64,000 nucleotides of DNA, taken from positions 23,263-87,262 of the forward strand of contig BMAG01000058.1 in NCBI GenBank assembly GCA_014132595.1, written 5' to 3'. Numbering within the stretch: the first letter of the stretch is position 1; every line of letters begins with the position of its first letter. The notes under the pieces were generated by a model. The model saw nothing but the letters and a program-made list of their open reading frames with translations, ran no database searches and was not told the origin of the DNA. Of this stretch, positions 1-9,629 are shown one piece after another. This DNA is from Gammaproteobacteria bacterium (lineage in GTDB: Bacteria > Pseudomonadota > Gammaproteobacteria > DSM-16500). The translations under genes and the position numbers were made by a program.

Positions 1-84
1 CGCACGGGGCAAGTGAATGGAGCGAGCGCAATAATCAAGGTCACGGAGAGACTGATCTGCTAAACGAATTGTGATCGCTGACAT
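1..84 (-). CDS. Ribbon-helix-helix antitoxin-like protein, N-terminal part
   Basis: Only the first 28 codons lie in the window; the gene runs off the left edge. The start is ATG at 84-82 on the minus strand with GAGG about 8 bases upstream. The peptide begins MSAITIRLADQSLRDLDYCA, the typical beta-strand (ITIRL) plus first helix of CopG/RelB-type ribbon-helix-helix DNA-binding proteins. These usually repress their own operon and often neutralise a toxin encoded downstream, which would lie outside this window. A periodic operator-like array sits immediately upstream. Antitoxin rather than plain repressor is inference, because no toxin can be seen. Confidence 0.6.
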   Translation of the reverse strand, partial: MSAITIRLADQSLRDLDYCARSIHLPRA

Positions 85-96
85 AATTGTATTCCT

Positions 97-144
97 CTTT
101 GTAATCTACTTTGTAATCATAATTGAAATCTACTTTGATATCAA
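97..144. promoter_or_regulatory. Four 12-bp periodic direct repeats, likely operator of the RHH gene
   Basis: Units beginning at 97, 109, 121 and 133 read CTTTGTAATCTA, CTTTGTAATCAT, AATTGAAATCTA and CTTTGATATCAA. The period is exactly 12 bases, and the array lies just upstream of the ribbon-helix-helix start codon at 84. RHH repressors bind short sites repeated at about one helical turn, so an autoregulatory operator is the simplest reading. The third unit is degenerate at its first bases. Confidence 0.5.
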
Positions 145-244
145 GTTCAGAATTTTTTATGTAAATAATGATTAAAATTAAAGAGATACTTCACATCATT
201 TCGCTTCATCACTTCGATAATAAACCCACTTCAATCCTATATTT

Positions 245-273
245 CAGGAATTTTTAAAAACGTAGTCTATACT
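245..273 (+). promoter_or_regulatory. Putative promoter of the 1211-codon gene
   Basis: TATACT at 268-273 serves as the -10 box. CAGGAA (245-250) is exactly 17 bases upstream, followed by the palindrome TTTTTAAAAA (251-260). The same arrangement (AAGGAA, a T/A palindrome, then GTCTATACTT) precedes the paralogous gene at 4342. The -35 hexamer is far from TTGACA, so either an activator or a non-standard -35 is implied. Confidence 0.4.
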
Positions 274-333
274 TACTACAGTATTTCCATGCCTTAAAAA
301 TGTAATTAACTATAAAATTATGAGGTAATTACC

Positions 334-3300
334 ATGTTTGAAGACAGAAAAGAGAATAGCTCTGAAAGCAACTTCCCTGCAAAACTCGATATCACTAGAG
401 CAATTCAGCAAAACGCGGTCGTAATCGCCATTGAGGATGAAACACGTGAATATATCTTACTGAGATTAGCAGAAAATGATAAGAAAACATTTCAGAGGGC
501 ATTAAAAATAGCGAGGGATCCAGGAAAAGGAGCTCTATCGCTCAGTAACTACGTACAATATTCTGACAATATAGCTAACTGTCACAAAGTATTTTGGCTA
601 TTAAAAATTTATGCACTAACAATTGACTATCTGAATTGCGATGCACTTGATATAGAAAACAGAGAGGAACTATGGGAAAAGCTGCATAGAGAAATCGATA
701 ATGCTGATACTGATTTAGCTAGCAATTATTTAAAATATTTAGGACGTTCCCTGATTCTTAATGATACTGTCCCTCCTGTAAAATATGTTGAAACATTAGC
801 TGCACTTAGTATGCAAGTTGGGATTGATATTAAAGATCAAAAATACAAAGATAAATTTAATCGAGAACATATAAAAGAAGCCCAAGCGCTTATTCAAAAT
901 ACAGAAAAAAAAGTAGAGTTAGCGAATGAGGCATTTACAAGATCTGCATTAAGTAATGAATCATTAACGGACGAACAGATTTTTGAATTAGCTTGTCATG
1001 TAGATCCTTCGAGAAATATTTTCGAACAAATAAAAAAAAGGGCCGAGTCAAGTTCAAAATTATCACAAGCACTTCCCATTCTCAATATCTTACAAAATTA
1101 TAAAAATGCAATTCAAGAATACAATCAAATAAAATCAAGTGAGTCAATAAAATCAATTATAGCATGCGTGAAAGAATTAGCTCATATCACTGCAGAATCA
1201 CAGACAGATGAAGAAATGTTGAAATTTTATAAAATCGCATTCAAGGTGAATAATGATTTTATTCAATGGAGATTGTCACAGTTCTTAACTACATTACAAG
1301 TCGCTGATAAAAAACTTACAGAGAGTAAACAAGATGGTATTTCAACAGATGAAGCTCAAGCGCTTGTAGATAGAGTGACTATAAGTTCATCTACCAATAT
1401 TGGCACTCGAGCAATGGCTTATGGAGTAAAAGCGTCAGCAATAAGTAGAGATACTTCCATTCAAATAGGCACTACTTTGTTGCATGCAATTTTAGTGGTT
1501 GATCCAGCCCTTGCCAAAAAAACAATTGACCAGCTTATTAAGATTCAAAACAAAAATACAACTTTGGATTTCTTTAACGCTCTACCTTCGCGTGAAGCTA
1601 GACTCGCATTCGTTAAGCTATTATTCAAACATGATTATTCTTTTTTAAAACAAAATAAAGGTATAGAACAAACAGACATAAATCAGTATATTGATTCAAT
1701 TGCCAGATATTCTCCTGAAAAAACATTTGCTCTATTTGATACTTATAAAAATTCTGATCCTGATAAGTCTGAAGCTTTAGCATTAGCTATTTTGAATAAT
1801 TGGGAAATGCGTGAGTGGTTATTTAGTAATGAAAGCAACAAAAGCAAATATCAATCACTGATTTGTGCTATTAATAAGCAATTAGGAGATGAAAAAGCAT
1901 CACCTCAATCCAATATCACGACCGTATTCAGTGAATGGACTAAAACAGACTTTGACACAGCTATAAATTTCTCTGCGACAGAGGAAGATAAGCAATTAAT
2001 TCGTTGGGCAATGTTGACTAACGCTGCAGCAGTGTCTGATATGAAGATGGAAAAAGATCGTTACTTCAAAGAACTTGATTGGGATCGTCTTACAATCAAG
2101 CACATACAACTAATACCTAAGGAAGTTAGATTAGAATATCTTAAGTATCTCGGGAATTTCGATTTAGAATATCCAAATGATAGCCATGACTACACATGGA
2201 ACAAATTGAAAAAAATATTAGGCAAGAGAAATAACGGCTTTGACTTAACTATCTTTCGCGAAAGAGCGAAAGCTTTCTCGGCTGATTTTAATACAAAAGA
2301 GATTATAGATGATCAATCGCCGTTTGTATTACAACTGCTTTCATTAAATAATCCGGATGCAGTTGGGGAAATTATAAAGAATGTACTTAAGGATCCTGAA
2401 ACATCTGAGTCACGAATGCAAGCATGGGCTATTATGTATCAAATGGATAATGGAGAAGGATTGCTTGATGAAAAAGAGAGGGACCAACTTAAAATAACAT
2501 TAGATAATCCTGGTAATCTTGGGTCACAGCTTGTTTCGTATTTTACAGATAGCCAAGCTCCATATAAATATCAATTAATGTTGACCGGCTTTTGCCATTA
2601 TGAAGAAGCAGATCCTTATAGACCCTCCTTAACACCTTTTGTTAAAGCGGCATTTCTTGAGAATCCAGATCCTTTCTGCAGATATTCAACTGTCGCTGCC
2701 ATTAAAATTATTTCAGAAGATCCAGATTGCGCAACAATTTTGAACGCTAATGGCTATCAAAACAATAAATTGATACGCGCCCTAAGAAAACATTATACAA
2801 AAGAAAACCTCCTTGAAGATCAAAAAACTGATATAGGAAAAATGTTAGGCGAGACAACCTTTTCAGATCCAGTAATGCTTGAGCAATTTATTAAAGATCA
2901 TAAAGATCATGAGCCATCAGACTCAATACCAAAACGTTTACTCGAAGGATTACTCTGGGGTGCTTTACTCGGTGTCTTAACTTATGCTGGAGCAAAACTT
3001 ATCGGTAGTCTGATGCCTAATGTAAGCTCCATTTTAACTAACATTTTAGCATCCTCTAGCACAATGACTACAATGGCCACCCCTATTCTATCTGGCGTAG
3101 CTATGACTGCAAGTATTTTAACGGGTGCAGGTATTGCTGCTGCACTGGCTTATGCTTTAGCTCCTGTTCTGGTTGCGGCAGCCATTGGAGCAATAGCCGT
3201 TGTCACTTATAATTTATTGAAAAAAGATAATATTATACAAAGTAGCATAGATGCAGTGAAAGATTGGGCATCAGGAGTTCCAAAGGATGAGCTAGATTAT

Positions 3301-3969
3301 GTAACACTTGTCAATGGAATAAAATACTGGGATGTTAATCCGGGAAAAATGCACGAATTTTTGAACAACAAAACTAACTCGGATAATTTAGCTAAAAATA
3401 TTTTATATCATAAAAGCAGGGGAAATGATATTTCAAAAGAAAACATTTCGCCCGAAACACAAAATATTATGAAGCTGTTAAGTGATAAATGTTACTATGA
3501 AAAAAAGCCCTATTGGAGCGCCCTTGTAAACGCTATTTATGTCATTCCTTACGGCGTTTTAACGATATTTACACTGGGTAATGCTTCTAAATTTTTGTCA
3601 CCACCTTGGAGTTTAGATAAAAAATTAGAAAGTGCAATTCAACGTGATATAAAGAAGAGGGGACAGACAAAGATGCCCGAAGCAAGCCAAGATAGAAAGG
3701 TTGATCAAGTGGAGGGCAGGTCACCTCAAGAATTACTTAGCAAAAGAAAAAGATCTAAGCATGGCCCTGATATCCAAAGAGAGGAAAAGTCATCTTCTCC
3801 TTCACCTACGCTACGGCCTGTAGAACCTTCAATACGTCCACTTTCGCGTTCGAGTTCAAATTCGAGCTTAACAAATCCTCCTGCTAGTTTCGCGGCTTTA
3901 CCGAGTCACAAAACAGCAGCGGCTCAAAGCTCTACGCACCACAGCAGAAGAAAAAAGACGAAAAAATAA
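334..3969 (+). CDS. Giant orphan protein (1211 aa) with C-terminal membrane hairpins, effector-like
   Basis: I do not recognise a named family. The start ATG has TGAGGT 7 bases upstream. Residues 1 to about 860 are helix-rich, charged and Asn/Lys-rich, without obvious catalytic motifs. Two strongly hydrophobic stretches follow (about 868-890 and 915-962, rich in Gly/Ala) and a weaker one near 1060-1090. The last 130 residues are Ser/Pro-rich and end in a very basic RRKKTKK tail. It is a paralogue of the next gene: IQLIPKEVRLEYLKYLG here matches IELIPKNIRIAYLKNLG there, and KDHEPSDS before the hydrophobic segment matches KDHSPQDS. No N-terminal signal peptide is visible. A secreted, host-membrane-targeted effector is an inference from architecture and taxonomic setting only. 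Confidence 0.8.
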   Translation: MFEDRKENSSESNFPAKLDITRAIQQNAVVIAIEDETREYILLRLAENDKKTFQRALKIARDPGKGALSLSNYVQYSDNIANCHKVFWLLKIYALTIDYLNCDALDIENREELWEKLHREIDNADTDLASNYLKYLGRSLILNDTVPPVKYVETLAALSMQVGIDIKDQKYKDKFNREHIKEAQALIQNTEKKVELANEAFTRSALSNESLTDEQIFELACHVDPSRNIFEQIKKRAESSSKLSQALPILNILQNYKNAIQEYNQIKSSESIKSIIACVKELAHITAESQTDEEMLKFYKIAFKVNNDFIQWRLSQFLTTLQVADKKLTESKQDGISTDEAQALVDRVTISSSTNIGTRAMAYGVKASAISRDTSIQIGTTLLHAILVVDPALAKKTIDQLIKIQNKNTTLDFFNALPSREARLAFVKLLFKHDYSFLKQNKGIEQTDINQYIDSIARYSPEKTFALFDTYKNSDPDKSEALALAILNNWEMREWLFSNESNKSKYQSLICAINKQLGDEKASPQSNITTVFSEWTKTDFDTAINFSATEEDKQLIRWAMLTNAAAVSDMKMEKDRYFKELDWDRLTIKHIQLIPKEVRLEYLKYLGNFDLEYPNDSHDYTWNKLKKILGKRNNGFDLTIFRERAKAFSADFNTKEIIDDQSPFVLQLLSLNNPDAVGEIIKNVLKDPETSESRMQAWAIMYQMDNGEGLLDEKERDQLKITLDNPGNLGSQLVSYFTDSQAPYKYQLMLTGFCHYEEADPYRPSLTPFVKAAFLENPDPFCRYSTVAAIKIISEDPDCATILNANGYQNNKLIRALRKHYTKENLLEDQKTDIGKMLGETTFSDPVMLEQFIKDHKDHEPSDSIPKRLLEGLLWGALLGVLTYAGAKLIGSLMPNVSSILTNILASSSTMTTMATPILSGVAMTASILTGAGIAAALAYALAPVLVAAAIGAIAVVTYNLLKKDNIIQSSIDAVKDWASGVPKDELDYVTLVNGIKYWDVNPGKMHEFLNNKTNSDNLAKNILYHKSRGNDISKENISPETQNIMKLLSDKCYYEKKPYWSALVNAIYVIPYGVLTIFTLGNASKFLSPPWSLDKKLESAIQRDIKKRGQTKMPEASQDRKVDQVEGRSPQELLSKRKRSKHGPDIQREEKSSSPSPTLRPVEPSIRPLSRSSSNSSLTNPPASFAALPSHKTAAAQSSTHHSRRKKTKK

Positions 3970-3985
3970 TATAAATACCTTTCCT

Positions 3986-4096
3986 TACCGCACTCATTAC
4001 GAGCGATAGTTACGCAATCCTTCTTTCAAAAAAAGCTAACTGCTTTTTGAATCTTACCTTCTAGATGGAGTGCGTAGTTATCGCTGACAATCTGGG
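3986..4096. repeat. Degenerate family-B inverted repeat
   Basis: The left arm contains CATTACGAGCGATAGTTACG and the right arm GTGCGTAGTTATCGCTGACA, an imperfect inverted repeat. Both resemble the intact element at 51494-51628 (CATTGCGAGCGATAGCTGCG). The interior shares CTTTCAA and GCTTTTTGAA with that copy. Decay of both arms suggests an old insertion downstream of the 1211-codon gene. Confidence 0.5.
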
Positions 4097-4113
4097 TTAT
4101 CTCCTTGTATTTT

Positions 4114-4190
4114 GCTTAAATACTCCCCTCTCCCGCACTCGAAAATACTTTTAAATCACCTTCTATTGGCGTGAAGAGGAATTTCTAAGC
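4114..4190. repeat. Degenerate short family-A palindromic element
   Basis: Starts GCTTAA and ends CTAAGC. The left arm CCCCTCTCCCGCACT is intact, while the right arm is eroded to GGCGTGAAGAGGAA. It matches the short copy at 48399-48477 in length and layout. Together with the preceding family-B copy it fills most of the gap between the two giant paralogues. Confidence 0.55.
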
Positions 4191-4271
4191 AACATTTGCA
4201 AGGGATAACTCTGTTCACAATGAGTGACTATCAAAGATAACCTATTGTTTGTATGTAATATTTAGCCCGAA

Positions 4272-4300
4272 AAGGAATTTTAAAATTCATGGTCTATACT
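4272..4300 (+). promoter_or_regulatory. Putative promoter of the 1747-codon gene
   Basis: TATACT at 4295-4300 is preceded, 17 bases upstream, by AAGGAA (4272-4277). A perfect 14-bp palindrome GAATTTTAAAATTC lies at 4275-4288. The layout copies that at 245-273. The palindrome could be a regulator site; no known consensus was matched. Confidence 0.4.
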
Positions 4301-4341
4301 TTTATAAAGATAATCCAAACAATCCGTGAGGTTGTAGACCC

Positions 4342-7300
4342 ATGAAATCATTAGGCCGCCAAGATACAGATTCAACTAAAATTTCAGCGCAGAATCCACA
4401 AATGTCCGCTGAAATTGACTATATGAAAAATCTGGATGAGCTATTACAAAAAATTGCTGCGGAAGAGAAAAAATCTGATGATGAAAGTCATCTGGCAACT
4501 TACAGGATTCATTTAAGATCAATGAAAGAAGAATTAGAAAAAGAGAACAAAACAGAATATGCATCTCAGGCGTTAGTCATTATTGATGAAAAAATTAAAC
4601 ATATCACACAAATACTTGCCAAAAAAAACAAAAAATCCAGAATGAAGCAATTTGCAGAGGGCGTTTTAGCTGATGAAGTTGTACCTGTTGAAAAATCTGA
4701 AATTAAACAGGAAAGGTCTATTCAAGAACCCGTCGGAAATAAAGCTGATGAAAAAAAAGAACCTCCTCCAGAAGTAGAAATTCCTGAATTCAAAAAACCA
4801 ATTATCACATCTGAAAACAAATCAGAACGAGATAATAATTTACCACCGCGATTAGCGGTCAATATCATTGCCTATCTTGCAAAAAAATATATTAATGAAA
4901 TTAATACGACCCAGCTATACAGTCTTGACCCGCGGGTACTTGAAGAATTATTTCAAAATGCTTTAGCAAAAATGAATGAGATGGATCCTATCACGATAGA
5001 TGATACTTCTATAACCAAGGTTATGGACGTATTTAATATAAATAGAGGTAATGCTTATAGTGTAAACTCAGTTAATGCAAGGAAGATAGTGGCTCTTCTT
5101 TCCATTTATACAAAAGCTGTCAAATTTTTACAGACGGATAATATTCAAGAAAAAGAACAAGCATGGAAAGAAACTCAGAATGCAATCAAGGAGGCTTCTA
5201 CAGATCTAAAAAATAATTTTAACGATATATATAGCACTTTTTTCACAGCTCCTAAAAGATATGTTGAAACTCTAACAGCTATTAGTATCGTAGGAAGGAC
5301 ATATATCCATGAAAGAGCCATCTCTTCTGCAACTTCAGGTAAACCTAAGGAAGCTGCTAGGAAAATAAGAAAAAAATTAGAAGAAAAAAGAAAACCCTAT
5401 AAAGCACTGTTTGAATCTTATGAAGAAACCGCTGACAATCTGCTTACAAGAGCTGAGACCTATGATGCACTTAAGCAAATAAAATCTCGAGATGCAGAAG
5501 AGAAGCTTAAAGAAATTACCACATTAGATGCAGCAACCATCACACAAATGCTTTATGATTTATCTGACTTCAGCGATTTAACTTATGCCCAGATATCAAA
5601 AATAATAAATGAACAATTTAGTGAAAATAACGTTGACATTAAAAATAATATTATACTTCAGCTCAATCATATTTATGAATCAAAATTATTGTCGACCGAT
5701 TATGATAAGCTATTGATGTTAAAAGATGAACTACGAACGAACCCTGAAAAAAAACAGGAAATACTAAACGAAATCGAAAGAATATTAGCTGATCTTACCG
5801 TATTTAAAGAAAATAGAAAAGTTAAAAATAAGACTGACCCTAACATCCCTATCATAGAAAACGTAATACATTCCATGGGAAAACCGCTTTCTATTGCGGC
5901 TATGAAACCACTCAGTATTTTAATTGAAAATAAGGAATCCGCTGAAATCCTTGAATACTATAGAAAACAATTAGGACAGATTATAAGAACGATGTGTCAG
6001 AATAAAATATCTATATCTACTTTAATAGGCGATGCCACAGGAAACAATATCACAAATTGCAAATTCATATTAAAATCAATAGCGGATGATAAATCCACGA
6101 AAAACGAGTTTTTCAAACAATTAAACAATGCACAGATTGAAAGAGAAGGAATTGTTGAAGCTTGTCAGTATTGCTTCGATCTTTCTGACGATCCAACTAA
6201 CATCATTCAGCAAAAACCGTTTGCTCATTCTATCCTTGAACATCATGATGCCAATCTTTTAGAGATCGATGCATTATTGCGATTAGCTTCTTATTTGCCT
6301 TTGAAGGATGCGATACATATATTGGATCATAATCCTGTTATTGATAAACCCAAAAAAGATGCATTATTGACCGCATTACACCATGCGCAAAACTTTAAAG
6401 AAAATATTGAGTTTAATGCAAATGACTTTCATCAGTCTTCTATCAAACTTTATGAACAAATAAGAAAATGTCTAGATAATGGCGTGAGTGTTGATTTACT
6501 TAGAATGAAGTTAAACGCTGTTAATGAAAGTAAAATGTTTGAGAAAGTCACACAAGCTTTAAATATATTACATGCGAGCAGACTTCCTTTTAATCTGCCT
6601 GAAGATCAAGAAAATGTTCGAGCTATTCAAAATATCATCAGCACGCTCATGCTTATTAAATCCAATAGCACGATGCCCATGATAAACACTATTATAAGAA
6701 TTTTAACACCTGAGATGGCACATGAAATTTTTGACACATTACCTGAAGATGTCAAAGGCATCTATGCTAAACACTATCTGAGCCAAATTGACGTAGGCTA
6801 TGATTTTGCTTTGATGTCAAGTATGCCGGAAGATTTCAGAAAGTCTAGCCGCGGTGTTGTGTACATCGAAGGAACTGAGAAAGGACTTGGATATAAAGTG
6901 GTGGATGACCATAATACTTTAAGATCGGGTGTTATTCCGTGGGATCAATTGAACATCAATACTAAAGACCCCCTAGAGATAATAAAACATAAAAAACAAA
7001 CTTTACCACTTGTTATTAATGAAATAAGTAAAGATAAAAATGCCCAATCTAAAGTTAAGAGTGCCCTCACTTCAAGCTATTCTGACTCACTGACTGAAAA
7101 AAAACACGACTTTGCAGATCTATTTGAAATTTTTTCTCGTTCTGAAGATGACATAGCAAAACATCAAACTTTAGCCTCCGCCATTATTACCAATACAAAT
7201 ATGCGTCAATGGTTGTTAGATCATAATATAGAATTCCGATCTGTGCTTAGCGTTGTTGTTAATAAACTAGCTGAGGCAGAACCTGATTATCAAGCAATGA

Positions 7301-9585
7301 ATCTCTTCAACAACTGGTCCAAAGAAGATTTAGATAAAGCACTCGCCATATCTAAACCAGACCATCAATGGCTTATTTATTTGGCTTTATTATCAAATGC
7401 TGACGTTATAAATTCTGAAAATCCTGAAGTATTCAACAATTACCTCAACCGTCTCGAACTACATAAGTTAACAGCTCGGCAGATTGAATTAATTCCTAAA
7501 AATATAAGAATTGCTTATCTTAAAAATTTAGGTCCTTGGACAAATGGAAAGGCATTGTTAGGCGGAACCCCTCCATCAAATAAAAGACTCAGAGAAATGG
7601 CGCTTAGCTTAACAAAAGGCTTTGAACCGAATGATATACAGAAATTATGCACGCCTGATGAAAACGGCAATGTTTATGAAACTGCACTGATCTCTGCTTT
7701 CGGACAAGCACAACATATGGACTCGATAACAACATTTATTACAAGTGGCGACCCTAGTAAGATGAATAAAAAGAAACTAGGGTGGGATTTATTAACTGAA
7801 TTAGATCATGGGATATGGAACAAAACAGATAATAGCCAATTACATATTGAGCTAAATAAGCAAAATAAAGCCAATATGACAGCACGTGGTGCTCTATATG
7901 CTGTGAATATTGCATTCTATTACGTCATGGATAATACACTCGGTGCGATTGGCAATGCACCCGTAGAAGGTTCAGCTCCGGTCGCTGATGATAGCTTTAG
8001 AAACCGCCTTATGATTAAAAGCGTTTATGATTACGATGGAACTGAAGAATATACTCCCGAAATGTGTGATTTAATACAGCTCGAATGTGAAACAAACTCG
8101 ACTTACTTTTTCCTGAATGCAAAAATTCCTGCTATAAAAATGGCTCTAAAAAATCCTGTTATTCTGAGTGGGCTATTTATGCGGCTCGAATTACTATCAA
8201 TCATGCAGAAAGTTATTCAACAAGGGTTATTGCCTAGCGAACTATCAGAAATAATTAACTCATTTCAAAAATCTGAAACACCTGGGAATCAAGAAAATTA
8301 TTATTTGATGTTGCTTTCAACTTTCCCAATGTCTTTATCCACTTATCTTGATAAAAATGCGGATAGTTTTAAGAAGGATAATATTGAAAAAGAAAAATCT
8401 GCTATCATAGAACTTTATAATCAATATTCTTCAAATCAATTTCCGAGAACTAACCGTGAATCATACAACTCATATGATGATAATCTATTTATTAACATCT
8501 TAAAAAATAAATATGATCCAACAAAACCTCAAGCTGATTTGATCGTAGATGTAACGAGTGAGATCACCTTTGCTAATCCATTTTTGCTACAAAGCTTATT
8601 AAAAAAACATAAAGATCACTCTCCGCAAGATTCAACAGCCAAAAAATGGATTAAACGAATATTCAAAGGTGCTTTGATGGGTATTGGCGTCTTTCTCGTT
8701 GCTAAACTATTTGCATTGATCATACCGAAAGTTGCAAGCTTATTTTTAACGTCAGGTGTTCTAGGACCCATCGCAGGTGTTGCTATTGCAGGCGCAGGAG
8801 CAACGACTGCAGTCTTAGGTGGTTTTGCCATTGTTCCTGTTCTTATCGCATTGTCAGTGTCGGCGGTCTTAGGTGCACTCGTCTATTCGTTTGTAGCTGA
8901 CCGGAAAGAACGTTTAGTCAAAAAATTAATGGGCGGTCCTTCAACACAAGACAAGTTGGATTTTAAAGTTTTAAAACAAGGTCTCTCGCAAATTAAAGAC
9001 GATGATAAAAAGATGCGGCAAGCGCTCTATCTCATGAGTAATGATCTTGCGAAAACTGTTTTATATCATCAAAGTATTGGACAAGACATCATGAAGGAAT
9101 CAAACATTTCACCGGATATTATAGACATGATTAAATTGGCAACCACAAAATGCTATAATGCCAGTCAAACCACTCCATGGCGAGCAATTAATGTTGCAAG
9201 CCATCCGGTACGAGCTATCAAAATTAAGACTCAATTTAACCCCACTGAGAAAAAGGCCACAACCACTTTCCCAGACATTGGTGCCCTAGCGCAAGCAAAT
9301 AGCCCAGAAGCTGAAGTCGCACAAGCAACAGCTTCACAAACAACAATGCAAGAATTAACAATAAACAGAGCGCCTAGTTATAAATACATTCTGGAAAGCA
9401 CATCGGAACTTTCGCAATCAGAAAACAAGCATGATTCTAAATTACATACTGAGTTACGTCCTTCCGCTCCGTCGAAAAAATCGTTTATGCCAAATTTTAA
9501 TAAAAATAAGGTTAAAGAAAAAACCCGAAAAGAAGAAAAAACCCCTAAACCGCCTAAAGCAGCCAAGCAGAAGAGGACTAAATGA
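4342..9585 (+). CDS. Giant orphan protein (1747 aa), paralogue of the preceding gene
   Basis: The start ATG has GTGAGGT about 9 bases upstream. The N-terminal 160 residues are charged, with Lys/Glu-rich coiled-coil-like segments. A long helical region follows that shares scattered blocks with the 1211-residue neighbour: YVETLTAIS versus YVETLAALS, LYHQSIGQDI versus LYHKSRGNDI. Hydrophobic Gly/Ala-rich hairpins lie at about 1441-1521, preceded by KDHSPQDS. The C-terminal 60 residues are Lys/Pro-rich and very basic. The extra length relative to the neighbour is mostly N-terminal and central. No enzymatic motif is recognised. It has its own promoter-like sequence, and the 44-base gap to the next gene allows co-transcription. 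A secreted effector acting at a membrane is inference. Confidence 0.8.
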   Translation: MKSLGRQDTDSTKISAQNPQMSAEIDYMKNLDELLQKIAAEEKKSDDESHLATYRIHLRSMKEELEKENKTEYASQALVIIDEKIKHITQILAKKNKKSRMKQFAEGVLADEVVPVEKSEIKQERSIQEPVGNKADEKKEPPPEVEIPEFKKPIITSENKSERDNNLPPRLAVNIIAYLAKKYINEINTTQLYSLDPRVLEELFQNALAKMNEMDPITIDDTSITKVMDVFNINRGNAYSVNSVNARKIVALLSIYTKAVKFLQTDNIQEKEQAWKETQNAIKEASTDLKNNFNDIYSTFFTAPKRYVETLTAISIVGRTYIHERAISSATSGKPKEAARKIRKKLEEKRKPYKALFESYEETADNLLTRAETYDALKQIKSRDAEEKLKEITTLDAATITQMLYDLSDFSDLTYAQISKIINEQFSENNVDIKNNIILQLNHIYESKLLSTDYDKLLMLKDELRTNPEKKQEILNEIERILADLTVFKENRKVKNKTDPNIPIIENVIHSMGKPLSIAAMKPLSILIENKESAEILEYYRKQLGQIIRTMCQNKISISTLIGDATGNNITNCKFILKSIADDKSTKNEFFKQLNNAQIEREGIVEACQYCFDLSDDPTNIIQQKPFAHSILEHHDANLLEIDALLRLASYLPLKDAIHILDHNPVIDKPKKDALLTALHHAQNFKENIEFNANDFHQSSIKLYEQIRKCLDNGVSVDLLRMKLNAVNESKMFEKVTQALNILHASRLPFNLPEDQENVRAIQNIISTLMLIKSNSTMPMINTIIRILTPEMAHEIFDTLPEDVKGIYAKHYLSQIDVGYDFALMSSMPEDFRKSSRGVVYIEGTEKGLGYKVVDDHNTLRSGVIPWDQLNINTKDPLEIIKHKKQTLPLVINEISKDKNAQSKVKSALTSSYSDSLTEKKHDFADLFEIFSRSEDDIAKHQTLASAIITNTNMRQWLLDHNIEFRSVLSVVVNKLAEAEPDYQAMNLFNNWSKEDLDKALAISKPDHQWLIYLALLSNADVINSENPEVFNNYLNRLELHKLTARQIELIPKNIRIAYLKNLGPWTNGKALLGGTPPSNKRLREMALSLTKGFEPNDIQKLCTPDENGNVYETALISAFGQAQHMDSITTFITSGDPSKMNKKKLGWDLLTELDHGIWNKTDNSQLHIELNKQNKANMTARGALYAVNIAFYYVMDNTLGAIGNAPVEGSAPVADDSFRNRLMIKSVYDYDGTEEYTPEMCDLIQLECETNSTYFFLNAKIPAIKMALKNPVILSGLFMRLELLSIMQKVIQQGLLPSELSEIINSFQKSETPGNQENYYLMLLSTFPMSLSTYLDKNADSFKKDNIEKEKSAIIELYNQYSSNQFPRTNRESYNSYDDNLFINILKNKYDPTKPQADLIVDVTSEITFANPFLLQSLLKKHKDHSPQDSTAKKWIKRIFKGALMGIGVFLVAKLFALIIPKVASLFLTSGVLGPIAGVAIAGAGATTAVLGGFAIVPVLIALSVSAVLGALVYSFVADRKERLVKKLMGGPSTQDKLDFKVLKQGLSQIKDDDKKMRQALYLMSNDLAKTVLYHQSIGQDIMKESNISPDIIDMIKLATTKCYNASQTTPWRAINVASHPVRAIKIKTQFNPTEKKATTTFPDIGALAQANSPEAEVAQATASQTTMQELTINRAPSYKYILESTSELSQSENKHDSKLHTELRPSAPSKKSFMPNFNKNKVKEKTRKEEKTPKPPKAAKQKRTK

Positions 9586-9629
9586 ACTTAATTTAAAAAT
9601 TTTATAATGATATCAGAGGTCGTTTATTT

